Made by a program: the position numbers and the translations under genes. A DNA stretch of 64,000 nucleotides from Leeuwenhoekiella polynyae (lineage in GTDB: Bacteria; Bacteroidota; Bacteroidia; Flavobacteriales; Flavobacteriaceae): assembly GCF_042683665.1 (NCBI RefSeq), contig NZ_JBHUOO010000025.1; one strand, 5' to 3'. Position 1 is the stretch's first letter, and each line of letters opens with the position of its first letter. Shown piece after piece: positions 42,495 through 50,982 of the stretch. The notes under the pieces were generated by a model. The model ran no database searches. It was not told the DNA's origin and saw nothing but the letters and a program-made list of their open reading frames with translations.

Positions 42495-43865
42495 ATGGCT
42501 CAAAAACCTAGTATACCTAAAGGAACGCGTGATTTTTCACCTGAAGAAGTTTTAAGACGTAATTATATCATCAATACGCTTAGACATAATTTTGAGCTTT
42601 TTGGTTTTCAACCTATAGAAACACCATCATTTGAAAACAGCAGCACCCTGATGGGAAAATATGGAGATGAAGGAGATCGCCTTATTTTTAAAATTCTAAA
42701 TAGTGGAGATTATTTAAACAAGGTTTCTGAAAAAACATATGAATCTAAAGATAGTAATGCATTAACTTCTGAAATCTCAGAAAAAGCATTGCGTTATGAT
42801 CTTACTGTGCCTTTTGCGCGTTATGTTGTGCAGCATCAGAATGAGATTGAGTTTCCGTTTAAGCGCTATCAAATTCAACCCGTTTGGCGTGCAGACCGTC
42901 CACAAAAGGGACGTTTTAGAGAGTTTTTTCAGTGTGACGCAGATGCTGTAGGTTCTGATTCATTACTTCAGGAAGTTGCTTTTGTACAGTTATACGATTC
43001 AGTTTTTACTGATTTAGGACTGAAAGGAGCACTTGTAAAAATAAACAATCGTAAAATACTTTCGGGTCTTGCCGAAACAATTGGGGCAGCAGATAAGCTG
43101 ATCGATTTTACAGTGGCTTTAGATAAATTAGATAAAATAGGGGAGGAAGGTGTAATTAAAGAAATGCTTGCAAAAGGCATTACTGAAGAAGCTATAGCGC
43201 GTGTAAAACCTATTTTTAATGCAAGTGGAAGTTTTGCTGAAAAATTAAGCTTGCTTAAAGAGTTGCTTGTTGATTCAGAAACCGGAAAACAAGGTATAGA
43301 AGAGCTGGAATACATCAACACAAAAATTGAGGCTTTAGGACTTAAGACTGTTGGTTTAGATCTTGATGTAACTCTTGCCCGCGGTTTAAACTATTATACC
43401 GGTGCTATTTTTGAAGTTTCGGCACCAGAAGGAGTTAAGATGGGGAGCATAGGCGGCGGTGGTCGTTATGATGATCTTACCGGGATTTTTGGCCTTAAAA
43501 ATATGAGTGGAGTAGGGATTTCTTTTGGTTTAGATAGAATCTACCTGGTTCTTGAAGAATTAGGTTTATTTCCAGAGCAAGCTATTAAAGGAACACGCTT
43601 GTTATTTATCAATTTTGGTGAGAATGAGGCCTTGTATTGTTTAAAAGCGGTGCAGTCTTTACGCGAAGCGGGAATCACGGCAGAGCTTTACCCGGATGCT
43701 GCAAAAATGAAAAAACAGATGTCTCATGCAGATAAACGCAATATAAAATTTGTTGTCCTTGCAGGAACTCAAGAAATGGAAGAAAGCGTTTATACTTTAA
43801 AAGATATGAAAAGCGGTGAGCAACACCGTGTATCTATAGAAGGATTAATCGAAGCTTTAAGCTAA
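42495..43865 (+). CDS. hisS: Histidyl-tRNA synthetase
   Basis: 456-aa class IIa synthetase. 'PSIPKGTRDFSPEEVLRRNYI' opens the protein. Motif 2 is 'FKRYQIQPVWRADRPQKGRFREFFQCDAD', the His-binding 'ARGLNYYTGAIFEV' lies near 300, and motif 3 'GISFGLDRIYLVLEEL' near 345. A C-terminal anticodon-binding domain ends the protein. The length is normal. A terminator follows. Confidence 0.97.
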   Translation: MAQKPSIPKGTRDFSPEEVLRRNYIINTLRHNFELFGFQPIETPSFENSSTLMGKYGDEGDRLIFKILNSGDYLNKVSEKTYESKDSNALTSEISEKALRYDLTVPFARYVVQHQNEIEFPFKRYQIQPVWRADRPQKGRFREFFQCDADAVGSDSLLQEVAFVQLYDSVFTDLGLKGALVKINNRKILSGLAETIGAADKLIDFTVALDKLDKIGEEGVIKEMLAKGITEEAIARVKPIFNASGSFAEKLSLLKELLVDSETGKQGIEELEYINTKIEALGLKTVGLDLDVTLARGLNYYTGAIFEVSAPEGVKMGSIGGGGRYDDLTGIFGLKNMSGVGISFGLDRIYLVLEELGLFPEQAIKGTRLLFINFGENEALYCLKAVQSLREAGITAELYPDAAKMKKQMSHADKRNIKFVVLAGTQEMEESVYTLKDMKSGEQHRVSIEGLIEALS

Positions 43866-43882
43866 TTCATAAAAGATAATGT

Positions 43883-43917
43883 AAAAAAAATCCCGAATTC
43901 AATTCGGGATTTTTTTA
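43883..43917. terminator. Bidirectional terminator after hisS
   Basis: A perfect inverted repeat (arms 43889-43899 and 43901-43911, in practice a ~9-bp stem with a 7-nt loop) with A and T flanks lies between two convergent genes. Confidence 0.88.
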
Positions 43918-43933
43918 TGCTTTTATTGAAGTC

Positions 43934-45388
43934 TTATTCGTTTTCTACAGCAGCAGGTGGCTTGTAATCAAACAAGCGCTGATCTTTTATTTGCTCAGAA
44001 ATACCTTTAGGTAGCATAGCTTCCCAGCCATCTTCTCCGCTAGAAATCATTTTTAATACTTGTCTTGAAAATACATTTAAAATGTCAGGATTATAATCTT
44101 CAATATCTACTACGCGGCCATTGTATTTAAAGAACTTGTACAGTTCTTTCATACGTGGGTGTACTTTGAGATTTTCGCTGGTGAAGAATTCCCCTGTTTC
44201 CGGATCACGCATAGGGTATAAATAAACACGTAAATCTTTAAAAAATAGTTTACCAAAAGCTTCCAGAATACCTCCACTCAAATGGCGGTAATACGATTCG
44301 TCAAAAATATCGATCAGGTTATTCACGCCCATCGCAAGTCCCATACGCTCTTTAGTATAACGTGAGAAGTACTCAACCAGGCGATAATATTCCTGAAAGT
44401 TTGAGATCATTACCGTATGACCCAGATTGCAAAGTAAACGGGCACGCGCCATAAAATCTTCTTCGTCAATCTCACCTTCAGCTCTGAGGTTAGAAAGTGT
44501 GATCTCAAAAATCACTTCTGTATTATCTTCTTTAACCCTATTTTCATTTAGGAAAATCTCAAGTGATTTGCGATACATATCGGTATTCACTTTAGTTACG
44601 GGTCTAAAACTTCCACGAAGTGCAAGAATGTTCTTTTTGTAAAGAATTTTAGCAGAAAGAATGTTGTTTCCGTCAGGCCCAAACATTACGGCATCTGTAA
44701 ATCCGTTTTTTACCAGCTGTAAACTCATCAAGCGATTATCAACTTTAGAGAAAACAGGGCCAGAGAAATTGATCATATCAATCTCGATCTGGTCTTTATC
44801 AATATGGTCGTATAAGTATCGTAATAATTTTTTAGGAGAGTCGTATTTGTAATACGCTCCATAAATTAGGTTTACACCCAGAGTACCTAGTGTTAACTGT
44901 TGTAAACGGGCATCAGTCTCGTGAAAGCGTATATGAAGAATGATCTCATTAAATTCTGCCTGTGGCTCAGTCTGATATTTAATTCCTACCCAGCCGTGGC
45001 CTTTATATTTTTTAGCAAAATCTATGGTAGCGACCGTGTTTGCATAGGTAAAATAAATTTTATTAGGGTGTTTCTCACGTGAGATACGATTCTCTAATAA
45101 ATTAGTCTCGTGAGCAAGCATTTTTTTAAGCCTTGCTTCGGTTACATAGCGCTGATCTTGTTCAACACCATAAACCGCATCACTAAAATCTTTGTCATAA
45201 GCAGACATCGCTTTTGCAATAGTACCACTGGCACCACCTGCTCTAAAAAAATGCCTTACTGTTTCCTGACCCGCACCTATTTCAGCAAAAGTACCGTAGA
45301 TGTTTTGGTTGAGATTTATGCGTAGTGCTTTGTTGTTTATTGAAGGGATATTTTCAAACTCTTTGTCACCTTGAATTGTGATCGGCAT
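43934..45388 (-). CDS. Conserved flavobacterial protein of unknown function
   Basis: 484-aa soluble protein, no signal peptide or membrane segments and no family I can name securely. It starts 'MPITIQGDKEFENIPSINNKALRINLNQNIYGTFAEIGAGQETVRHFFRAGGASGTIAKAMSAYDKDFSDAVYG'. Its 'GTFAEIGAGQE' resembles a glycine-rich nucleotide- or SAM-binding loop but is not diagnostic. Later parts have 'IEVIFEITLSNLRAEG'-type beta-alpha alternation ('TEVIFEITLSNLR', 'HTVMISNFQEYYRL'). Its unusually even conservation-like composition suggests a core cytosolic role. It is divergent from the MBL hydrolase gene. Confidence 0.75.
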   Translation of the reverse strand: MPITIQGDKEFENIPSINNKALRINLNQNIYGTFAEIGAGQETVRHFFRAGGASGTIAKAMSAYDKDFSDAVYGVEQDQRYVTEARLKKMLAHETNLLENRISREKHPNKIYFTYANTVATIDFAKKYKGHGWVGIKYQTEPQAEFNEIILHIRFHETDARLQQLTLGTLGVNLIYGAYYKYDSPKKLLRYLYDHIDKDQIEIDMINFSGPVFSKVDNRLMSLQLVKNGFTDAVMFGPDGNNILSAKILYKKNILALRGSFRPVTKVNTDMYRKSLEIFLNENRVKEDNTEVIFEITLSNLRAEGEIDEEDFMARARLLCNLGHTVMISNFQEYYRLVEYFSRYTKERMGLAMGVNNLIDIFDESYYRHLSGGILEAFGKLFFKDLRVYLYPMRDPETGEFFTSENLKVHPRMKELYKFFKYNGRVVDIEDYNPDILNVFSRQVLKMISSGEDGWEAMLPKGISEQIKDQRLFDYKPPAAVENE

Positions 45389-45471
45389 ACTGCTTTTTTT
45401 TTTGGTGAGTACTGGTAATTCCTTTGCGGGTTAAAGGTAGCAAAATGGTAGGGCTTACAAAAAAATAAGTG

Positions 45472-45479
45472 TAGTTTTG
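45472..45479 (+). promoter_or_regulatory. TAnnTTTG -7 box for the MBL gene
   Basis: TAGTTTTG is an exact match. Its last G is also the first base of an in-frame GTG (45479), so that GTG would lie upstream of the transcription start and the TTG at 45497 is the likely initiator. Confidence 0.6.
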
Positions 45480-45496
45480 TGCTAAATTTCACAGGT

Positions 45497-46261
45497 TTGA
45501 AAATCACCTTTCTAGGCACAGGCACATCACAGGGAATCCCCATTATAGGTAGCACACACCCGGTTTGCATGAGTACAGATCCTCGAGACAAACGTTTGCG
45601 TGTATCCATTTTAATAGAATTTGAAGGCGCAAATTATGTTATCGATTGTGGGCCAGATTTTAGACAGCAAATGTTGACATATAAGGTTAATCATCTTGAA
45701 GCCTTATTGTTTACTCATGAACATGCAGATCACACTGCAGGTTTAGATGATATACGTCCTTTTTTCTTTAGACAGGGTGATATTCCTGTATATGCACACA
45801 AACGTGTTGTTGCAGAATTGAAAAAACGTTTTGATTATATCTTCAAGACCGAAAATCGGTATCCCGGTGCTCCCGCAGTAGCTATTCACGAGGTTATAAA
45901 TAATAATTTGTTCACTATTAATAAGCTTGAAGTAGAACCCATAAATGTGATGCACGGCAAATTGCAGGTTTTTGGGTATCGCTTCGCAAATTTTGCTTAT
46001 CTGACAGATGTAAAAACCATAAGCGAAGCTGAAAAAGCAAAGCTGAACAATCTTGATGTTTTGGTCGTAAATGCATTACGGGAAGAACCACATTATTCGC
46101 ATTTCAATCTACAGGAAGCCCTTGCCTTTGTTGAAGAAATTAAACCGAAACAAACGTATTTTACTCACATCAGTCATTTATTGGGTTTTCACGCTGAAGT
46201 AGAAGCGAGATTGCCCGAAAATATTCACCTAGCCTACGACGGTTTACAACTAGAACTTTAG
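45497..46261 (+). CDS. MBL-fold metallo-hydrolase
   Basis: 254-aa metallo-beta-lactamase-fold hydrolase of the PhnP/RNase-Z-like group. 'KITFLGTGTSQGIPIIG' opens the fold, and 'LLFTHEHADHTAGLDDIRPF' is the HxHxDH metal site near 74-82. 'VMHGKLQVFGYRFANFAYLTD' and 'THISHLLGFH' give the remaining ligands. The start is TTG at 45497 (see the promoter entry); a longer frame from GTG 45479 is less likely. The substrate is unknown; PhnP-like cyclic phosphodiesterase is possible. The next gene starts 5 bp after its stop. Confidence 0.9.
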   Translation: MKITFLGTGTSQGIPIIGSTHPVCMSTDPRDKRLRVSILIEFEGANYVIDCGPDFRQQMLTYKVNHLEALLFTHEHADHTAGLDDIRPFFFRQGDIPVYAHKRVVAELKKRFDYIFKTENRYPGAPAVAIHEVINNNLFTINKLEVEPINVMHGKLQVFGYRFANFAYLTDVKTISEAEKAKLNNLDVLVVNALREEPHYSHFNLQEALAFVEEIKPKQTYFTHISHLLGFHAEVEARLPENIHLAYDGLQLEL

Positions 46262-46266
46262 AAAAT

Positions 46267-46752
46267 ATGCGCAGAAATATTTTTATGTATTTGTTTTTAT
46301 TTACAGCCTTGTGGGTTGTATTTCAATACGTGAATTCAACAAAGGTTTATGAATCTCAAGACGCTCAGATAACCCGACTTAAAGACCGTCTGGAAAAAGC
46401 TGAAGATTCTATACAATCGCTAACCGAAAATAGTGACGGACGTTATTTCAAATTAGAAGATAACGAGCACGCGTATACCTATTTTGAACGTTTCGGCATA
46501 GATATTACGGATCTGGAAGCAAAAATTGAATCTGCTTTGGTAAGTGAGAATCAAGCATCGGGAAATAAATTGATTCCATATGAAAACGCGACAGGAGTTT
46601 TTCAAATCAATAAAGTAGAAGTGTTAAATCACAAGTGGATTATAGCTGACTTTAGCGATGGTACGCGTTGGGGGGAACTCATTTTACTTTATGATGTAGC
46701 AAAAGACGGAAGCATAGGTTTTGAAACCTTGCAAAGCGTGATTTATCCTTAA
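46267..46752 (+). CDS. Membrane-anchored hypothetical protein with coiled coil
   Basis: 161-aa protein with an N-terminal anchor (about 4-24, 'IFMYLFLFTALWVVFQYV') and a short coiled coil ('QDAQITRLKDRLEKAEDSIQSLTEN', about 33-57). A soluble extracytoplasmic domain of ~100 residues follows. No family is recognised. It starts 5 bp after the MBL gene and is probably co-transcribed. Its 3' end overlaps the convergent esterase gene by 4 bp. Confidence 0.7.
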   Translation: MRRNIFMYLFLFTALWVVFQYVNSTKVYESQDAQITRLKDRLEKAEDSIQSLTENSDGRYFKLEDNEHAYTYFERFGIDITDLEAKIESALVSENQASGNKLIPYENATGVFQINKVEVLNHKWIIADFSDGTRWGELILLYDVAKDGSIGFETLQSVIYP

Positions 46753-47405
46753 GCGTGTTTCAGCAGCCAATCTTTTAGATCGTAAAAATTTTGTGGAGCG
46801 ACACCGTGACCTACAGGATATTCGTTGAGTTTTACCTCAATATTTAAATCAGCTAAATAAGCCGAAATTTTACGCGCTGCATCCACAGGGATGACCTGAT
46901 CTACCGTACCATGAGAACTGAATACAGAAAGGTGTTCATATTTAGATAAGTCGGTTTTTGGTTTAGTAATCGCTTCATTAACGTAGCCACTTAAACCTAT
47001 AATATTTTTTATTTTTTCAGGGTATGTTAGCGCTACAGCATAGCTTAAAATACATCCCTGACTAAATCCTAAAAGCGTCACGTGTGTTGCATCAAGATCA
47101 TATGCGGCAACTGCCTCATCAATAAAATTAGAGATCAGTTCACGTGCAGCAATGGCTTCATCATCATCAGACCATTTGCCATCTGTCGCATCCCAGTGAA
47201 TGGTATACCACGCATTTCCATAAGGTTGCATAGGTAACGGTGCTTTAGCTGAAATCACAAAATAATTATCGGGTAATTCTGGGGCAAAAGAAAATAAATC
47301 CTGCTCATTGCTACCATAACCGTGTAAAAGTAGCAGCAGCGGTGGTTTAGAATCAGATTGAACTCGGGGTTTTTGTATAAGATGTTCTAGCGATAAAGTG
47401 CTCAT
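46749..47405 (-). CDS. Alpha/beta hydrolase (phospholipase/carboxylesterase type)
   Basis: 218-aa serine hydrolase. 'LLLLLHGYGSNEQDLFSFAPELP' provides the oxyanion loop. The nucleophile is in GFSQG near 112-116; the triad is completed by Asp in 'GTVDQVIP' near 166 and His in 'YPVGHGVAP' near 198. It resembles the YpfH/carboxylesterase group. It is the last of four leftward genes with 1-3 bp gaps or overlaps (48989-50920 downwards). Confidence 0.9.
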   Translation of the reverse strand: MSTLSLEHLIQKPRVQSDSKPPLLLLLHGYGSNEQDLFSFAPELPDNYFVISAKAPLPMQPYGNAWYTIHWDATDGKWSDDDEAIAARELISNFIDEAVAAYDLDATHVTLLGFSQGCILSYAVALTYPEKIKNIIGLSGYVNEAITKPKTDLSKYEHLSVFSSHGTVDQVIPVDAARKISAYLADLNIEVKLNEYPVGHGVAPQNFYDLKDWLLKHA

Positions 47406-47406
47406 A

Positions 47407-47736
47407 TTATTCTATAAATGTAAACCATTTCTGAAAGTATTTCCCCAGCAGTGGGACGGGTACGATGTTTCCTTGAAAAGCGTTAGTAATACCATAGCCC
47501 CAAAGCACAAAAATAAAAACATAAAAACCTATTGATGCTGGCCAGCTGTTTAGGAATGAAACTAAGAAGCCTAAAGCAAAAAAGCTAAGGAAGATCCCAA
47601 ACGCTTGTCTGATGTGGAATCGCGCAAACGGATTTTTAGGTTCCATATTCATAAATATTGCAATGATGGTGCCTAGCATGGTAAAGTAAGCAACAACAGC
47701 TGTTGTCTTTCCTGTTTTAATATTTTCTTCTGTCAT
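47407..47736 (-). CDS. Small membrane protein, DUF4870/Tic20-like
   Basis: 109-aa protein with three predicted membrane helices (about 12-32, 45-65 and 68-90). 'VVAYFTMLGTIIAIFMNMEPKNPFARFHIRQAFGIFL' matches the DUF4870 pattern, where a conserved 'F...H.RQA' follows the first helix. Function unknown. Third gene of the tight leftward operon, 1 bp before the esterase and 2 bp after the dihydroorotase-like gene. Confidence 0.75.
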   Translation of the reverse strand: MTEENIKTGKTTAVVAYFTMLGTIIAIFMNMEPKNPFARFHIRQAFGIFLSFFALGFLVSFLNSWPASIGFYVFIFVLWGYGITNAFQGNIVPVPLLGKYFQKWFTFIE

Positions 47737-47738
47737 TA

Positions 47739-48992
47739 TTAAGAGGCTATAAACTGCTTGTTAGCGATAATTCCATAAACTTTCCCTTTCAGTTTTGCAC
47801 CTAAGAAAGCCGCATTTTTAGATTTAGAAAGAATCATTTCTTTAGTGAATGTGTTGCTTCCTTTTGTAGTAAATAAGCTCAGGTTTGCAGGTTGACCTAC
47901 TTCAATTTTAGAAGTAGTTTGAGTGAAACGCTTACGGCCTGCGGTTAATAACTGCACAGCTTTTTTCTCTGAAACCAATGTTAATAATGCTCCTAAAGTT
48001 GCTTCTTGAGCAATTGTTCCAAATTTTGCGTGGTCAAACTCTAGTTTCTTTTGTTCAATATCCAGAGGATTGTGATCACTGGTAACCATATCAATTGTAC
48101 CGTCTTTAATACCGGCAACAAGAGCTTCTCTATCCGCTTCATTGCGCAATGGCGGTGTAACTTTATAGCGGGTGTCAAAGTCTTCTAAAGCTGCGTCTGT
48201 AAAAAAGAGATTTGTGATGGCAACGCTACACGTTACATCTAAACCTTTTGCTTTAGCATCCTTGATTAATGCAACACTTTGAGCAGTTGAGATTGTCGGG
48301 ATGTGCAATTTACCCCCTGTATATTCTAAAATATAAAGATCGCGAGCAATTTGTAAATGCTCAGCAAGTGCCGGCATTCCTTTTAAACCAAGTTTGATCG
48401 CAGTTTCTCCTTCGTTTGCCATTCCTTTTATAATTAAATCATCTTCCTGCGGAAAAGACAAAACCAGACCATTAAAGCCTTGTGTGTATTGCAAAGCAAT
48501 TTTAAGCAAATTAGGATTTTTAATGGCGTGCTGATAATCTCCAAAAGCGATTGCACCCGCTTGCTGCATATCGTACAATTCTGCAAGATCTACTCCTTCA
48601 GATTTTTGTGTCAATGCGCCAATTGGATAAAGCTGCACAGCATTATTCGCCGCTTTATTTTGTAGAAATGCAATTGACGAACTCGTATCAGGCACTGGAT
48701 AACAATTCGGATTCAAAGCAATTCCCGTAAATCCGCTTTTTGCAGCAACAAGCAGTCCGTTTTTTATAGTTTCTCGTTCTTCATATCCCGGTTCTCCTAT
48801 GCTTACACTGCTATCAAACCAACCTGGTGAAACTGAGAGATTTTCAAAGTTGATGAGGTCTTCATTTTTTTTTGCTTCCAGCGTTGAAGCAATCTCGGTG
48901 ATTATACCTTTTTCAATACGGATATCTACTTGTTTACCATGGTGCGGGTTAGATCCATCCAGTAGCGTTGCCTGAGTGATGCGTGCGTTCAT
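47739..48992 (-). CDS. Dihydroorotase-family protein with degenerate metal site
   Basis: 417-aa amidohydrolase-fold protein of the type I dihydroorotase family. The family frame is clear ('NLSVSPGWFDSSVSIGEPGYEERETIKNG', 'KVTPPLRNEADREALVAGIKDGTIDMVTSDHNP'). However, the HxH metal pair is missing (DSSVS instead of DxHxH), and the HVST and THHL histidines are replaced ('IPTISTA', 'SVAITNLFF'). Only the Asp in TSDHNP remains. It is probably a non-catalytic homologue, like the inactive partner of ATCase in some bacteria. It overlaps the VWA gene by 4 bp. Confidence 0.85.
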   Translation of the reverse strand: MNARITQATLLDGSNPHHGKQVDIRIEKGIITEIASTLEAKKNEDLINFENLSVSPGWFDSSVSIGEPGYEERETIKNGLLVAAKSGFTGIALNPNCYPVPDTSSSIAFLQNKAANNAVQLYPIGALTQKSEGVDLAELYDMQQAGAIAFGDYQHAIKNPNLLKIALQYTQGFNGLVLSFPQEDDLIIKGMANEGETAIKLGLKGMPALAEHLQIARDLYILEYTGGKLHIPTISTAQSVALIKDAKAKGLDVTCSVAITNLFFTDAALEDFDTRYKVTPPLRNEADREALVAGIKDGTIDMVTSDHNPLDIEQKKLEFDHAKFGTIAQEATLGALLTLVSEKKAVQLLTAGRKRFTQTTSKIEVGQPANLSLFTTKGSNTFTKEMILSKSKNAAFLGAKLKGKVYGIIANKQFIAS

Positions 48993-50920
48993 TTAAACTT
49001 TTTTAGGATAAGCATTTCTAATACAAATGCGAGCAGTGCAAAAATAACAAACCATTTGTAAAGAAAATTGAGATTTGTTTCTTGTTCTAATGTATTCAAT
49101 AAGTCAGGTATATTTGAGTTTTGAGATACCCCTTTAATGGGCTCAAGGATAACTTCTTGCAACTTACTTTCGTTTCGATTATAATTATAAGCAACGGTAG
49201 CCAGGGTATCATTTTTATATTTTAGAGCATACAAACCGGCTTTTTCAATACCTTCTTCTGCTGAAATGCTAATTTTATTTCCTTGTTTTTTCTGAAGCGG
49301 AATGAATTGCTGGTTGTCTTTTTCAAGAACTACAACCGCATCTTCAGGAATGGTAGTGTTGATATCAAACTTATTCTGCGTACCCAAGGTATAATAGGTT
49401 TGTGGAAGCGAAAGTGCTGCTCTCGCAATTTTATCGAAGGTCGGTACAATGAGTTGCCCGTTAATAAAATTGCTATTGGTTATGTTAAGTCCGCCTGTAA
49501 AAATATAAAGATTATTATTTTCTGTTAGAAACGGTGCGCCATTCTCTAAGCTTAGAATTGAATTGGTTTTTTCTAAAGGGAAATACGTCTGTATGACGTG
49601 AGATTGTAAATTAGAAGACCTTTCGTTGAAAACATTTTGATACAACGGGTGATCATAATTGATATCTGTAATGCGTTGTGGGAGGTCACTTTTCTCCGAG
49701 AATGCAGTGAAACCAAATGTATTCAGAAGATTAGTGTAAGTACTTGAAGGCACATACATCGCAGGAATCAAGATTAACGTTCCGCCTTGTTGGGTGTGGG
49801 TTTTGAGAAGATTAGCCAGCGCTGCCGGTACTTTTTGTGTTTCGTTTAAAATAATGAGGTTTTGTTCCGACAACATACCATAATCCAACTGATTTTCAGA
49901 AACAGAGGTGAACTGGTACTCTTCTGATTTGTACAACCTCTTTAAAAAATCGTCGTCAGCATTTGAAATCGCTAAAACCTTCAGTGGATTTGTTTTATTG
50001 ATACCGAAATAAAAATCATTATCAAAACGTAAATCAGGGTCTGCGATACTCAATTTTCCGGCTATTGCCTGATCTGTATCCAACTGAAAATTCACAGAAG
50101 CAGTATCCCGTTCTTTAAACTGAACCGAAGCCTTAGCAATAAGTTTTTCCTTATCAAACAGTGAAACCGGAAGTTCTGTCTGAGTAGGAAAGGAGCTGCG
50201 CAAAAGCACTTTTAGATTGTAACGCTCCCCGGTTCTTTCTAAACTTAAGCTTTCTAAAGCATAGTTTTCTAATGTAGTTGATTGTAAGACAACTCTGTGT
50301 TGAGAAACTTGATTGGTATCTAAAGCTTGTCGCAAACCCGTATCTTGAAAATCTGAAATAAGGATAAGCTGTTTGGCAGTTGTTTGATCGTTAGAAAAAT
50401 AAGTGTTTAACCGTAATAATAAACTTTCGGCATTTGTGGTTTTTGCTGTAAAATCGAGATCTAATAAAAGATTGCGGTCTGTTGCAGGATCAAAATCTTT
50501 TATAGCATTATCCCAGGTTACTAAAGTTAAGCGTTCATCCTGAGGCAGGTTTGTTAATAGATCTTGTTTGGCTTCGGTTAACAGATTTCCTTTTTTACCC
50601 GTTGCCTGCATGCTAAACGAATTATCAATAAAAATAACCGTTTCACGAGGTTTTACTGCTGTTTCCGAGGCAGGAAAAAAAGGTTGTGCAAAAGCCAGTA
50701 TCAACAAGCCTAAAGCTAAAATACGTGTGCATAGAACGAGCCACTTTTTTAATGAGCTGCTTTTGCGCGTATTCTGTATGATTTTTTCTAGAAAAGCAAC
50801 GTTAGAAAAAAGAGTCTTTTTAAAGCGTCTTAGCTGAAATAAATGAATGAGAATGGGGATAAGCAGTAGAAAAAGCGCGTAAAGAATTTCTGGATTTTTA
50901 AACTGCATAAGTAAGCACAT
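48989..50920 (-). CDS. BatA/VWA domain membrane protein
   Basis: 643-aa inner-membrane protein. The BatA N-terminus ('FKNPEILYALFLLLIPILIHLFQLRRFKKTLFSNVAFL') is followed by a second membrane helix (about 61-80). A periplasmic VWA-type domain carries the MIDAS start 'VIFIDNSFSMQAT' near 95-107, and a C-terminal helix (about 615-640) ends with Lys residues. Large beta-rich middle sections fill 250-600. Bat proteins serve oxidative-stress or aerotolerance roles in Bacteroides, but that is not established for this type. It leads a four-gene leftward operon with an overlap into the dihydroorotase-like gene. Confidence 0.87.
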   Translation of the reverse strand: MCLLMQFKNPEILYALFLLLIPILIHLFQLRRFKKTLFSNVAFLEKIIQNTRKSSSLKKWLVLCTRILALGLLILAFAQPFFPASETAVKPRETVIFIDNSFSMQATGKKGNLLTEAKQDLLTNLPQDERLTLVTWDNAIKDFDPATDRNLLLDLDFTAKTTNAESLLLRLNTYFSNDQTTAKQLILISDFQDTGLRQALDTNQVSQHRVVLQSTTLENYALESLSLERTGERYNLKVLLRSSFPTQTELPVSLFDKEKLIAKASVQFKERDTASVNFQLDTDQAIAGKLSIADPDLRFDNDFYFGINKTNPLKVLAISNADDDFLKRLYKSEEYQFTSVSENQLDYGMLSEQNLIILNETQKVPAALANLLKTHTQQGGTLILIPAMYVPSSTYTNLLNTFGFTAFSEKSDLPQRITDINYDHPLYQNVFNERSSNLQSHVIQTYFPLEKTNSILSLENGAPFLTENNNLYIFTGGLNITNSNFINGQLIVPTFDKIARAALSLPQTYYTLGTQNKFDINTTIPEDAVVVLEKDNQQFIPLQKKQGNKISISAEEGIEKAGLYALKYKNDTLATVAYNYNRNESKLQEVILEPIKGVSQNSNIPDLLNTLEQETNLNFLYKWFVIFALLAFVLEMLILKKFK

Positions 50921-50982
50921 TTCGGCTAAACGAAAATACTGGTTTTGATTTTTTAAAGCTTGTGTTTTCCTGCTTTATTTTG

